Assembly (NCBI GenBank): GCA_051004735.1
Contig: JBPCKA010000075.1
Location: 4,903 to 68,902 of the forward strand
DNA: 64,000 bases
From: Euzebya sp051004735
GTDB taxonomy: Bacteria > Actinomycetota > Nitriliruptoria > Euzebyales > Euzebyaceae
Direction: 5' to 3'
Shown piece by piece: positions 8,575 to 17,899 of the stretch. The position numbers and the translations under genes were made by a program. The notes under the pieces were generated by a model that saw only the letters and a list, made by a program, of their open reading frames with translations, ran no database searches and was not told the origin of the DNA. Numbering within the stretch: the first letter of the stretch is position 1; every line of letters begins with the position of its first letter.

Positions 8575-9790
8575 CGTCGATGACCTCCGAGGTGATCGGT
8601 CCGGCTTGGGTGGTGGTAACCAGCCGGGTGCCAGCAGGCACAGGTGCTGTCACCAGGACTCCCGCACTGGTCGTCGTGACCGACCACCCCCGCGCCAACA
8701 GGCGCCTGGGATCATAGGCGTCGATCAGGCTGTGTGAGGTGGCAAGTCGTCGCTGGGCGCCTGAGGTCGTGGCCGCCGCCCCGGCCCGCAGCCGGTGGGT
8801 GGCGTTGCTCAGCCGTCCTTCCGCCCCCCGCAACACCACCCTGGCCCCCTGAATGCGTCGGCCAGCAGTGTCCAGTCCCGTGCGTGCCTGCATAAGCCGA
8901 CTGGTCGCAGTCCGGGCCACACCCAGCCACTGCGCCTCAGTCCGGGCGATAGCCTGACGGACCTGCGCCACCACCCCCTGCGCCAGCGCCGTGGGTGTCT
9001 TGAAAGCGCGGCCCGCGACCTGCTCGCAGATCGGCTGGTCCAGATGATGACCGATGCCGGTCCACACCGGGAGCCGGCAACCGGCCACCGCCCTGGCCAC
9101 GCGGGCATCGTCGAAGGCGGCCAGTTCCAGGTCCGCCCCTCCACCTCGGGTCAACAGGATCAGATCAAGGTCTTGTTGTCCCAGTGCGACCAGCGCCCCC
9201 GCCAACTCCGTGGGTGCATGCACTCCCTGGACGTGGGCAGAGACCATCGTGACGGCAAATGGCAGACCCGAAGCACCAAGTTCCTCGATCAGGTCGTGGT
9301 AGGCCTGACTGCCACCACGGGTCACCAGGCCCAACCGCAGCGGCAGTACCGGCACGGGGCGCGCTGCGTTGGCATCCATCAGGCCCTCCTGCTGCAACGC
9401 CCGCAGCAGGTCCCGTCGGGCCAGGGCCATCGCACCGGCCGTATGTGCCGGATCGACGTCGTCCACTGCGAAGGACAGTCGTCCGCCTGGGACGAAGTAG
9501 GACAGATGGCCCCGCAGACGGATCTCGATGCCCTCGGTCAGTGGCTGACCCACCCTGGCCATTCTCCGGTCGACCAACCGCGCTTTCCCCGGACTCATCG
9601 TCGCCGGCAGTGTCGCCAGGATGCGGCCGTCCGCAGCGGTCTCCACCAGTGACAGGAACGCCATCCCCCGAGAGGTTCGACCCAGGTCAGCGATTTCGCC
9701 ACGAACCCAGAACGATGCCGCCATTCTCTGGCTGACAACCTGATCGATGCGGGCCCCGATCTCAGAGGGAGTCCAGGTGCGTTGACTCAT
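8567..9790 (-). CDS. xseA: Exodeoxyribonuclease VII large subunit
   Basis: A 407-residue large subunit. The N-terminal OB fold covers about residues 4-95 (WVRGEIADLGRTSRGMAFLSL, conserved in the family as a W/V-R-GE-I start). The catalytic domain contains GLVTRGGSQAYHDL, LLTRGGGADLELAAFDD and GIGHHLDQPICE, with the glycine-rich, Asp and His residues typical of XseA. The C-terminus carries the usual YDPRRLLARGWS. Followed by xseB with an 8-bp overlap. Confidence 0.93.
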   Translation of the reverse strand: MSQRTWTPSEIGARIDQVVSQRMAASFWVRGEIADLGRTSRGMAFLSLVETAADGRILATLPATMSPGKARLVDRRMARVGQPLTEGIEIRLRGHLSYFVPGGRLSFAVDDVDPAHTAGAMALARRDLLRALQQEGLMDANAARPVPVLPLRLGLVTRGGSQAYHDLIEELGASGLPFAVTMVSAHVQGVHAPTELAGALVALGQQDLDLILLTRGGGADLELAAFDDARVARAVAGCRLPVWTGIGHHLDQPICEQVAGRAFKTPTALAQGVVAQVRQAIARTEAQWLGVARTATSRLMQARTGLDTAGRRIQGARVVLRGAEGRLSNATHRLRAGAAATTSGAQRRLATSHSLIDAYDPRRLLARGWSVTTTSAGVLVTAPVPAGTRLVTTTQAGPITSEVIDDE

Positions 9791-9815
9791 GATCCAACCC
9801 TCGCACAGGCGCTTC

Positions 9816-10895
9816 TCAGAAGAAGATCGAACGCCTGCCCATCAGGTTGCGATAGATCATCTGCTGGATCGTGTCGCGCACACGCGCGGTGATCTCAAAC
9901 ACCAGCATCGGGTCGTCGGCGGCGTCGCGACCGTACTCCTCGGTATGGATCGGTTCGCCGAACTCGATGACCCACTTGGAGGGTAGGGGGATCACACCCA
10001 GCGGACCAAGCAACGGGAACTGCCAGGTCACCGGGAAGTAGGGCAGGCCCAGCAAGCGGGCCACCGGCTTGATGTCGGCCACGATCGGAAAGATCTCCTC
10101 CGAGCCGATGGTGGCCACAGGGATGATCGGCACGCCCGCGCGGATGGCCACCTCGACGAAGCCTCCGCGTCCGAACCGCTGCAATTTGTACCGGTCACGG
10201 TAGTTCTTGCCGATGCCCTTGAACCCCTCCGGCCACACGCCGACCAGTTCGCCTGAGTCAAGCAGGTTGATGGCGTCCTCGGTGTGGGCCAGGGTGTTTC
10301 CGGTCTTACGCGCCAACGGTCCGAAGATCGGCACCTTCAGGGCCAGGTCGGCCGCCAGTTCCCGAACGTGACGGCGCTGGGGATGCTCGTCGTAGACCGC
10401 GAGCTTGGTCATGATGGCATCGAAGGGCAGCGTGCCCGCGTGGTTGGCCACCAGCAGTGCGCCCCCCTGATCGGGGATGTGGCCGATGCCCGCCGCTCGA
10501 ACCCGCCACCATTGCTGATACAACGGCCGGGCCAACGGCATGATGACCTGCTCGGTCAGGTCACGGTCGAAGCCGTAGTCATCGATCTCGTAGTCGCCGG
10601 TCAGGCGTCGACGCGCAAAGGCAAGCATCCCGCGGATGGCCCGCTCCAGGTCATCCACTGTGGCCTGATCAAAGCTTGGCAGGGTCGGGCGCAGCGGTTG
10701 CGGCGCAGCGGGGGTCGCTCGTTCGTGTTGGCAGACCCGGCACAATCCGTCTGCGTCCAGGTACAGCCGACAGGGCGACCCATCACCGCGCAGTTCATGG
10801 CAGCGTTGGCGCAGTTCTGACTCTGCGGCCGAGATGCCCCGGCGTCGTGAATCGATGGGGATGACGTCTGCCTGTGCCCGGGGTGACTCGTTCAC
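9816..10895 (-). CDS. Lysophospholipid acyltransferase family protein with N-terminal Cys cluster
   Basis: A 359-residue protein. The acyltransferase core carries LLVANHAGTLPFDAI near residue 150, where the His and Asp of the family motif are spaced wider than the classical HX4D, followed by GVWPEGFKGIGK and IIPVATIGSEEIFP. Residues 28-58 contain four Cys (RCHELRGDGSPCRL, then GLCRVC) that may bind zinc. It overlaps the upstream epimerase gene by four bases (ATGA). Mycobacterium has the same pairing near proC (Rv0501-Rv0502, from memory). Expected to act on phospholipid precursors at the membrane. Confidence 0.82.
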   Translation of the reverse strand: MNESPRAQADVIPIDSRRRGISAAESELRQRCHELRGDGSPCRLYLDADGLCRVCQHERATPAAPQPLRPTLPSFDQATVDDLERAIRGMLAFARRRLTGDYEIDDYGFDRDLTEQVIMPLARPLYQQWWRVRAAGIGHIPDQGGALLVANHAGTLPFDAIMTKLAVYDEHPQRRHVRELAADLALKVPIFGPLARKTGNTLAHTEDAINLLDSGELVGVWPEGFKGIGKNYRDRYKLQRFGRGGFVEVAIRAGVPIIPVATIGSEEIFPIVADIKPVARLLGLPYFPVTWQFPLLGPLGVIPLPSKWVIEFGEPIHTEEYGRDAADDPMLVFEITARVRDTIQQMIYRNLMGRRSIFF

Positions 10896-11977
10896 AACGG
10901 CAGCCTTCCAACTGCGGACATCAGGCGGTCACCGATCTGACGCTCCAGACCCGCCAGTCGCTCGCGTCCGATCAACGGGCTGATCCTGCCGACGTCGATG
11001 AACTGTTGCAGGGCACCCCTGGTCGAGAATTGCGGCTGATAGCCGAACTCCTGCCGCATCCGGCTGATGTCGGCCACACGGCCGAACTGCAGCAGGGGCA
11101 ACTGCTCGCCGGTGATGTCGACGCCTGCCAAGGGCCGCAGCAGGCTGGACAAGACACCGCCCAACTGGACGGGGACCGGCACGGTTGGCCGTCCCGCCAT
11201 CCGTGCCGCCTGGGACAGGTAGACGATGCCGGGGCCGGCGACGTTGAAGATGCCGGGGTGCCCGCCCATGGTCGCCCGCAGCAACACCTGCAACGCATCA
11301 TCGGTGTGCAGCAGTTGCAGTCGCGGGTCGTGGCCCAGCACCGTGGGGATCACGGGCAACTCGAGATACTTGGTGATCGTGGTCTCGATCTCGGGACCGA
11401 TCAGGTTGGCGAACCTGAGGATGCTGACATCCACATCGGGACGTCGCCGCCCGAAGCCCCTGGCGTAGGCCTCGACCTCGATGATGTCGCGGGTGTACCC
11501 ACTTCGTGGGACCGTCCGCGGTTGGTTGTCCTCACGAAACAACGCGGGGTCACGGTAATGGCTGCCATACACGGCGGTGGTCGAGCGAAGAACCAGATTG
11601 CGGACCCGAGGTGCGTTCTGCGCGGCACCCAGCATCTGCATGGTGCCGATGACGTTCAGTTCCTTCATCCGATTTCGGCCACCGACCGAGCCGGGCTCGG
11701 AGGTGATCGCCATGTGCACGATCGTGTCGACACGAGTGGATTCGATGACCTTTGCGACCAGTGGGTTGCGTAGATCGGCCCGGACGAACTCGGTGCGTTT
11801 CAACTCGTGGGACGGCTGCGTCAGATCGACACCTCCGATGTACTCGACCTGCTCATCGGCCTCAAGTTGCATGGCCAGTCGACCGGCCAGGCACCCGGCA
11901 ATGCCGGTGATGAGCACGCGCCGAGGAGAGCCCCCATTGCCCTCCTGCCCGTGCTCGTTCACCTGGTGCCGCCTCAA
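10892..11977 (-). CDS. NAD-dependent epimerase/dehydratase
   Basis: A 361-residue extended short-chain dehydrogenase. The Rossmann start is VLITGIAGCLAGRLA near residue 20 (GxxGxxG-like), followed by the acidic residue in VDLTQ. The catalytic triad is seen as a Ser/Thr stretch before YGSHYRD and an YTRDIIEVE helix (a YxxxK-like position that lacks a clear Lys). Mycobacterial counterparts beside proC are annotated as UDP-sugar epimerases (galE2, from memory). The substrate is not determined. The start follows MRRHQVNEHG; alternative starts exist a few codons in. Confidence 0.8.
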   Translation of the reverse strand: MRRHQVNEHGQEGNGGSPRRVLITGIAGCLAGRLAMQLEADEQVEYIGGVDLTQPSHELKRTEFVRADLRNPLVAKVIESTRVDTIVHMAITSEPGSVGGRNRMKELNVIGTMQMLGAAQNAPRVRNLVLRSTTAVYGSHYRDPALFREDNQPRTVPRSGYTRDIIEVEAYARGFGRRRPDVDVSILRFANLIGPEIETTITKYLELPVIPTVLGHDPRLQLLHTDDALQVLLRATMGGHPGIFNVAGPGIVYLSQAARMAGRPTVPVPVQLGGVLSSLLRPLAGVDITGEQLPLLQFGRVADISRMRQEFGYQPQFSTRGALQQFIDVGRISPLIGRERLAGLERQIGDRLMSAVGRLPL

Positions 11978-12081
11978 CCGGTTGGATCGTCCAAGGTTCG
12001 GAGGCTAGCGCTGCGGAGTGCAGAACAACGAATGCCTAACCTGTGCGATGGGGCGTGTTTGGGTGTGCGACCGGGTGCCCC

Positions 12082-12338
12082 GGGCCACTCAAGGCCGACA
12101 TCGAAGCGGCCAACGCCGGTTCGAAGGTTGATGTCGTGTTGGAGATGACCGGCGGATCGGTCACCGACCAGAGCCTTGCCGCGTTGGCACCATTCGGCCG
12201 TCTGGCCTTCTTCGGAATGGCCAGCCGCCAGGAACCATCACCGGCCCCGCCTACCCACTGGAGGAGGCGGAGCAGGCACATCGCGACATGCGCGAACGAC
12301 TGACCACCGGCAAGGTGACCCTGGACGTCAACGCCTGA
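12082..12338 (+). pseudogene. Remnant of a zinc-type alcohol dehydrogenase / quinone oxidoreductase gene
   Basis: Two pieces of the medium-chain dehydrogenase family survive in different frames. The first reads KADIEAANAGSKVDVVLEMT and GRLAFFGMAS, the cofactor-domain part. The second, ending at the stop at 12336-12338, reads YPLEEAEQAHRDMRERLTTG then KVTLDVNA, the family C-terminus. The GroES-like domain, the catalytic residues and the segment between the two pieces are missing and the frame changes between them. It lies between the epimerase (start 11977) and acuC (stop 12363). Confidence 0.75.
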
Positions 12339-12362
12339 GCCCAGGGGTGCCAGCCCACCCCG

Positions 12363-13574
12363 TCAGACCAGTCGTTCCAGCAGATCAAAGGCCTCGCGTT
12401 TCAGGTCCTCAACCGCGGTGAGTGTGGCGCGGCGGATCAACGCCTCACGTTCGGGTGAGACGCGGGCCTGCCCCTCCAGGAACTCCCGGGGGCTGGATTG
12501 GCCGGTGGCCTCCTCCACTCTGCGCAGATAGTCATAGGGCAGTTCGTAGGGGACGTCCTGACCCGTGAGTTCTGCGAAGTAGATGGTCCACGCGCGGGGC
12601 ACGACGGTCGCGATCTGATAGCCACCCCCGCCCAGGGCAACCCATTTCCCCCCGGCGTGCCGGTGCGCCAGGCCGTGTAGCCGTTTGGCCAGCGAGAGGT
12701 AGTCGTCGGTGGTCAGCGCCAGATGGGCCAGCGGGTCGGTCATGTGGGTGTCGCAGCCCAGTTGGGTCACCAGCACCTCTGGGTCGAACGCATCCAGGGC
12801 CACCGGCACGACGCTGTCGAACGCATCGAGGTATACCTCGCCGGTGGTGGCCATGGGCAAGGCGACGTTCAGCGAGGTCCCTCGGGCATCCCCGGTACCG
12901 ATCTCATGAGCGAACCCGGTGCCGGGGAACAGTGTCTGACCCGACTCGTGCAACGAGATCGTCAGCACCCGCGGATCGTCATAGAAGAAGGTCTGCACCC
13001 CGTCGCCGTGGTGGGTGTCGACATCGACATAGGCGATGCGGTTGACCCCGTTGGCCAACAGCCAGGCGATGGCCGCCGCCGGATCGTCATAGACGCAGAA
13101 CCCGGCGGCCCGGTTGGGCATGGCGTGGTGCAGTCCCCCGGCGGGGTTGAACGCATGGCTGACCTGCCCCTCCCACACGGCCTTGGCGGCAGCCACCGAC
13201 GCACCGCACACCTCCAGGGACGCCTGGTGCATGCCGGCAAACACGGGGGTGTCGCCGGGACCAAGTCCGAAGCGCATATCCCCACCCGGTACAGGGTTGG
13301 CGGACAGGCGCATCACCGCATCCACGTAGTCGGGGGTGTGCAGGGTCAGCACGTCATCGACGGTGAACGGCTGGCGGGGCAGGGTCAGGACGCCCTCCCC
13401 CCGATCCAGACCGCAGGCGCGGATCAGATCGACGGTGAGTTGAACCCTGATCGGCTTCAGCGGATGGTCAGGGCCGAAGTCATAGTGCAGTCCATCGTCG
13501 TTCCAGATCAGCGCGGTCTGTGTTGTGCTGGCCGTCACCGGCGTCGTGGGTGGAGTCGGCACGTGTTCAGCCAT
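12363..13574 (-). CDS. acuC: Acetoin utilization protein AcuC / class I histone deacetylase-like
   Basis: A 403-residue deacetylase-fold protein. Key motifs are GLHHAMPNRAAGFCVYDDPA with the catalytic His pair, YVDVDTHHGDGVQ with the zinc-ligand Asp and His, then QLGCDTHMTDPLAHL carrying the second zinc Asp, and GGGGYQ near the end. In Bacillus AcuC controls acetyl-CoA synthetase by lysine deacetylation; here the target is unknown. I use the ATG at 13574 (MAEHVPTPP). It lies 40 bp downstream of the BNR/CWB2 gene on the same strand. Confidence 0.9.
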   Translation of the reverse strand: MAEHVPTPPTTPVTASTTQTALIWNDDGLHYDFGPDHPLKPIRVQLTVDLIRACGLDRGEGVLTLPRQPFTVDDVLTLHTPDYVDAVMRLSANPVPGGDMRFGLGPGDTPVFAGMHQASLEVCGASVAAAKAVWEGQVSHAFNPAGGLHHAMPNRAAGFCVYDDPAAAIAWLLANGVNRIAYVDVDTHHGDGVQTFFYDDPRVLTISLHESGQTLFPGTGFAHEIGTGDARGTSLNVALPMATTGEVYLDAFDSVVPVALDAFDPEVLVTQLGCDTHMTDPLAHLALTTDDYLSLAKRLHGLAHRHAGGKWVALGGGGYQIATVVPRAWTIYFAELTGQDVPYELPYDYLRRVEEATGQSSPREFLEGQARVSPEREALIRRATLTAVEDLKREAFDLLERLV

Positions 13575-13614
13575 GGCCGACCACCCTAACCACAAGTCTG
13601 TGGCGGCGTGGCCC

Positions 13615-16600
13615 TCAGCCCGGCCCCAGCCGCAGCCCGGTCAGGATCTGGTCGTCGATGACCGCCGACCCGCCTGCCACCCTGAGGCGCAGCGGGGCCC
13701 GGGATGAGATGGCCTGCTCTAGCTCCGGGGTCAGCCCCTCCGGCGGCGTCAGCAACACCGCGGCTCCCGTTGCCGCGGCTGCCAACGAGTCGGGGAAGTC
13801 CCGGGCCGTGACCAGCCATAGTTCATCGTCCGGACCCGCTGCCTGCATGATGGCGATCGCGGTGTCGATCCGCGTTGAGCCGGCCAGTCGTTGCGTGGTT
13901 GCACCGCTGATGGCGGCAGCCTCGACCAGGGTCTGTGTGCTGATCGCCGTCTCACCGCCCAACGCAACGATGGTCGAGGGATCAAGGCCTGACAGCGCCT
14001 CAGCGGTTTCCAGCGGCACTCGCTGGGGATCGACCAGCAGGATCGGAGCGCCCAGACTGGCGGCGTACGACGCCCCGGCCAGCGCATCAAAGGGGGATCC
14101 GGCCGTTGCCAGGACCACGGTGGACACGGTGCCGCTACCGGCGATGGCGGCAGCGGTGCCATAGCGACTGGACCCCTGCACACGGGTGACGCTCGGGCGA
14201 CCGCCGGAGCTCTGGACCGCCTGGTCGACCGCTGTCTGACTGACCGCGGTTGGCCCGCCCACGACGAGGAGTGTGGTGGGCGACAACGCTTCGATCTGTA
14301 TCTGGCTGGTCGAGGGAAGAGCCTCGGGTCGGGTCAACACCAGCCTGGCGGAGGGGTCGGCGGCCACCATCGCCGCGGCCGTCAGCGCGTCGGGGAAGTC
14401 CTCGCCCGAGGCCAGGACCACGGTGGTGCCCGATGTCTGGTCGGCCAACGCTGTTGGCACCGTGGTGCTGATGGCGGCTGCGGTGGCATACCGCTCTGGC
14501 CCGGCGTGCCGGGTCAGGGCGGGAAGTGGGATGGTCCAGGCACCTCGTCCATAGGTTGCGATGGTCAACTGCCGGGTCGAGGGGCGCCAGTCCAGGTCCA
14601 TCACCGGTGCCTGAGGCAGGTCAGAGCCAACCCGTCGCCAGACCGGGGTGACCAGATCGAAGGCCACGAAGACGCCGACGTCGGTGGCGGCCACCAACGT
14701 GGCCGACCCCGGTTCATCATCGACCAGGACCAGATCATTGACCGGTGCCTGGGGCAATCCCTCACCGATTGTGGTCACGTTGGGCCCGTCGGCCACCAGC
14801 ACCTGCGGTGCGTCATCACCGGACCGGTAGCCGGAGGTCCCGATCAACAGTCGACCATCGCGCACGAATGTGAGGGAGGTCACCCACCTCTGCCCATCCA
14901 CCAGTCGGTCCCAGGTAACGCCGTTGTCGTCGCTACGCCATACCAGACCGTCATCGGTTCCGACGGCCAGTGAACGGTCGGCCTCGGTGTCCCCGGTCTG
15001 CAGAGCCATGGCCGCAAGGGTGGTGATCGTGCCGAAGGGATAGTCGGGGTCGGGAGATGAGCCCCGGGTGAGGTCGGGGGAGACCTGCTGCCAGGTGCTG
15101 CCGTCGTCATCGGAACGGTGAACGGTCTCACCCGCGTACAGCAGCGAATCGGGCTGGTCCGGAAGCCGGATCAGCGGGGCGTGCCAGGCCTGTCGTCGGG
15201 TCGACGGTGTCCGGAGCAACCGGGTGGAGTTGCCAAAGTTGTCGGAGATCTGGCAACGGCCGTACTGGCCGCACAGGATGACCTCCTGGGTGCGGTCCGG
15301 ATGGGTCAGCACGCGGGTGCCGTCACCGCAGTTTGAGGACGGCCCCCACTCCTGCGGTGCTCCGCGGGTTAGCAGGCAGCCGACGTCCTGGAACCCACCG
15401 ACCAGCGCGGCCGGCGGCGGGGACCCCTCAGCCGCTGCGGCCCCGGTCTCAAGGACGCTGGTTGCGACGCTGTACAGCTGGGTGAAGGGTTGGTTGTCGG
15501 TGGCCCGCCAGGTCAGCGAGCGACCGCCCTGATCAGAGACATACATGCCGCCGTCGGTGGCCAGATAGGCACGCTGTGGATCCTCGGGATCCCAGAGCAG
15601 GTCATGATGGTCGGCGTGAACGGCGGCGTCGGTTGAAAATGTGACACCGCCGTCGGTTGACTCCAACAGGGCCAACCCGGGGACCAGCACCCGATCAGGA
15701 TCATCGGGAGCAGGGAACACCTTGCCGTACCACCACGCGAAGATGAACTGGGTCGGGGCATAGATCGGCGAGTCATCCACCCGTGTCCAGTTCACACCCC
15801 CGTCATCGCTGCGCCACAACCCGCCGGCTCGGCCGTCGCCGCGGGTGACCACGGCATAGACCCGGGCCGGGTCGGCCGGTGAGAACGCGACCGCAATCCG
15901 TCCCGAGTCGGCGGCAAAGCCGGGCAGTTCTCCGCCGACCGGTTGCCAGGTGTCCCCACTGTCGCGGGAGGAGTACAACCCCGACCCCGGTCCGCCGTAC
16001 AGCCGTTGACCGGGTGTGCGGGTGCGATCCCACATCGCGGCCAGCAGATGGTCGGGGTCGGCGGGGTCGATGGCCAGGTCGGCCCCACCCGCGGTCGGTG
16101 TGGCCGGGCCAAGGATCAGCCGCCAGCTACGGCCGGCGTCCAGGCTGCGGAAGATGCCACGTTGTCCTCCTCCGGCGAACAGGTCCCCGCCAGCGGCGAG
16201 AAACACCACGTCGGGGTTCACCGGATGGGGTTCGATCCGGGCCACCGCACCGGAGTTGGCCAGCCCGACGTGGGTCCACGTCGCGCCCTCATCGGTGGAG
16301 CGGTACACGCCGTTGCCCCCATAGGTCAACGACCCACCACCCCCGTTGGCCTCGCCGGTGCCGACCAACACGATCCCCTCGGCCGTCACTGCCACGGCTC
16401 CGATTGCCGGTGTCAGATCGGGTGGCCACGCCGGCTGCAGGGTGGCGCCCTCATCGGTTGAGGCCCACAGTCCCCCTGATGCGGCTGCGGCATAGACCGT
16501 GCCGTCGGGGGCCAGGGCCAGGTCGGTCAGCCGTCCGCCGATGTTGCGGGGCCCTCGCTCCTGCCACGGGTGCAGGGAGGCCAACGGCGAGGTTGCGACC

Positions 16601-16827
16601 GAGGCCGCCTGGCTCAGGGCAGCTGAATAGACCTGTGGGTCAGACGCCGATTCGCGGGCGGCCCACAATCCCTCCCCCGGTTCGCCGGCCGGGCCCATGC
16701 GAGCCAGCGGTGTGACGCGGTCGTGTGTTGTGCCCTGGGTGGTGAAGGTCCCCGACACCACCAGCACGGTGATGATCGCAACGGCTTTCCCCGCGTGCCC
16801 CCATGTCGTGACTGCAGCCATGTTCAC
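13615..16827 (-). CDS. Very large secreted protein: BNR/sortilin-like propeller repeats plus three CWB2 repeats
   Basis: A 1,070-residue exported protein with an N-terminal hydrophobic segment (AVAIITVLVVSG) and a long region of Asp-box/BNR repeats: STDEGATW, SLDAGRSW, SRDSGDTW, SDDGGVNW, SDDDGSTW and SDDNGVTW. These are characteristic of beta-propellers such as sortilin/VPS10 and Ycf48-like proteins. From about residue 785 to the end come three CWB2 repeats (HAGPERYATAAA, VVGGPTAVS, RVQGSSRYGTAAA, RLAGSTRIDTAI), which would hold it on the cell wall. Start may be the ATG at 16827 or 16821. Ligand or enzymatic activity is unknown. Confidence 0.85.
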   Translation of the reverse strand: MNMAAVTTWGHAGKAVAIITVLVVSGTFTTQGTTHDRVTPLARMGPAGEPGEGLWAARESASDPQVYSAALSQAASVATSPLASLHPWQERGPRNIGGRLTDLALAPDGTVYAAAASGGLWASTDEGATLQPAWPPDLTPAIGAVAVTAEGIVLVGTGEANGGGGSLTYGGNGVYRSTDEGATWTHVGLANSGAVARIEPHPVNPDVVFLAAGGDLFAGGGQRGIFRSLDAGRSWRLILGPATPTAGGADLAIDPADPDHLLAAMWDRTRTPGQRLYGGPGSGLYSSRDSGDTWQPVGGELPGFAADSGRIAVAFSPADPARVYAVVTRGDGRAGGLWRSDDGGVNWTRVDDSPIYAPTQFIFAWWYGKVFPAPDDPDRVLVPGLALLESTDGGVTFSTDAAVHADHHDLLWDPEDPQRAYLATDGGMYVSDQGGRSLTWRATDNQPFTQLYSVATSVLETGAAAAEGSPPPAALVGGFQDVGCLLTRGAPQEWGPSSNCGDGTRVLTHPDRTQEVILCGQYGRCQISDNFGNSTRLLRTPSTRRQAWHAPLIRLPDQPDSLLYAGETVHRSDDDGSTWQQVSPDLTRGSSPDPDYPFGTITTLAAMALQTGDTEADRSLAVGTDDGLVWRSDDNGVTWDRLVDGQRWVTSLTFVRDGRLLIGTSGYRSGDDAPQVLVADGPNVTTIGEGLPQAPVNDLVLVDDEPGSATLVAATDVGVFVAFDLVTPVWRRVGSDLPQAPVMDLDWRPSTRQLTIATYGRGAWTIPLPALTRHAGPERYATAAAISTTVPTALADQTSGTTVVLASGEDFPDALTAAAMVAADPSARLVLTRPEALPSTSQIQIEALSPTTLLVVGGPTAVSQTAVDQAVQSSGGRPSVTRVQGSSRYGTAAAIAGSGTVSTVVLATAGSPFDALAGASYAASLGAPILLVDPQRVPLETAEALSGLDPSTIVALGGETAISTQTLVEAAAISGATTQRLAGSTRIDTAIAIMQAAGPDDELWLVTARDFPDSLAAAATGAAVLLTPPEGLTPELEQAISSRAPLRLRVAGGSAVIDDQILTGLRLGPG

Positions 16828-16857
16828 CGCGGAGCCTACTGAGTACTGTGATCAACC

Positions 16858-17568
16858 ATGGACATCAGTTTCTGTACCCTTGAGGACGTGGACCAGCAGC
16901 ACGGCTGTGTGGTGGTCATCGACGTCCTACGAGCCTTCACCACCTCCGCCGTGGTGCTGGCGGCCGGGGCCGACCCCTACCACCTGGTGGCCACGTTGGA
17001 TCAGGCCTACGCGTTACGGCGCGCCGACCCGGCGATACGGCTGCTGGGCGAGGTGGACGGGATCACCGCCGAGGGCTTTGATTACGGCAATTCCCCCACG
17101 GCGATCTCTGGCGTCGACTTCACGGGCGTGGAGGTTGCCCACCGTTCCTCGGCAGGAACACAAGGTGTGGCTCGAGCCACCTCGGCCAATCGCGTGCTGA
17201 CCACCAGCTTCGCGGTCGCCCGCGCCACGGCTGCGGCGATCGCGGGTGAATCCCGGGTCAGCTTCTGCGTCACCGGTGCCCACAGCGGGCGTGACGGTGA
17301 GGAGGACCGGGCGTGTGGGGACTACATCGCGGCACTGCTGAAACAGGACGGACCGGTCGACCCCTCCCCCTATCTGGGTCGCGTCACCCGATCGACTGCG
17401 GCAGCTTTGTTCCTGGCCGACGACAACCCCGATCTGCCGGTAGCCGACCTTCCTTTTGCCCAGATCATCGACCGCTACGACTTCGCCATGCAGGCGCGAG
17501 CCAGTAGCGGCCACCACCTCTTGACAGCAATCCGCGGAATCCCGTCACGATCCCAGGAATCACCATGA
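16858..17568 (+). CDS. comB: Probable 2-phosphosulfolactate phosphatase
   Basis: A 236-residue ComB-family phosphatase, divergent from the BNR/CWB2 gene. Family motifs are VVVIDVLRAFTTSAVVLAAG near residue 18, FDYGNSP near 78, AHRSSAGTQGVA near 100 and FCVTGAHSGRDGEEDRACGD near 140. ComB hydrolyses 2-phosphosulfolactate to sulfolactate. In methanogens this serves coenzyme M synthesis; in bacteria the purpose is usually unassigned. No ComA or ComC homologue is nearby. No clear ribosome site, so the start rests on homology. Confidence 0.85.
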   Translation: MDISFCTLEDVDQQHGCVVVIDVLRAFTTSAVVLAAGADPYHLVATLDQAYALRRADPAIRLLGEVDGITAEGFDYGNSPTAISGVDFTGVEVAHRSSAGTQGVARATSANRVLTTSFAVARATAAAIAGESRVSFCVTGAHSGRDGEEDRACGDYIAALLKQDGPVDPSPYLGRVTRSTAAALFLADDNPDLPVADLPFAQIIDRYDFAMQARASSGHHLLTAIRGIPSRSQESP

Positions 17569-17614
17569 GCCCATCGCCGCCGAGGATTGACGACCGTGCG
17601 CTGCTCGCGGCTGT

Positions 17615-17899
17615 TTATGCGGTCGGCGCCAGGCTGTCAGGAAGGTCAAAGGCCAGGTCTGCCAGGTGGCCGACGCAGCAGCGGTGGCCGTCCAGGTGGC
17701 CGGGGAGTTCCTGCTCGACAGCGGCCCGCAAGGAGATGACCCGCGTGGTGGCGTCCTGTCCCAGCAGACCCACCGTGTCCACGTCATCCAATGCGATAGC
17801 AACCGAACGACGGCAGCACGCGAACACTGGGCTGCCGTCGCGCCACGCCTGATCGAATTCGGCTAGTAATGAGTCGCGGACTGGTGCGTTGGTGGTCAT
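17615..17899 (-). CDS. Small conserved-looking hypothetical protein
   Basis: A 94-residue frame starting MTTNAPVRDSLLAEFDQAW, with an AGGA ribosome site about 7 nt upstream of the ATG at 17899. It contains a Cys pair (FACCRRS), a further CC pair (HRCCVGHL) and an acidic stretch (ALDDVD). I do not recognise the family. It is convergent with comB. Confidence 0.5.
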   Translation of the reverse strand: MTTNAPVRDSLLAEFDQAWRDGSPVFACCRRSVAIALDDVDTVGLLGQDATTRVISLRAAVEQELPGHLDGHRCCVGHLADLAFDLPDSLAPTA

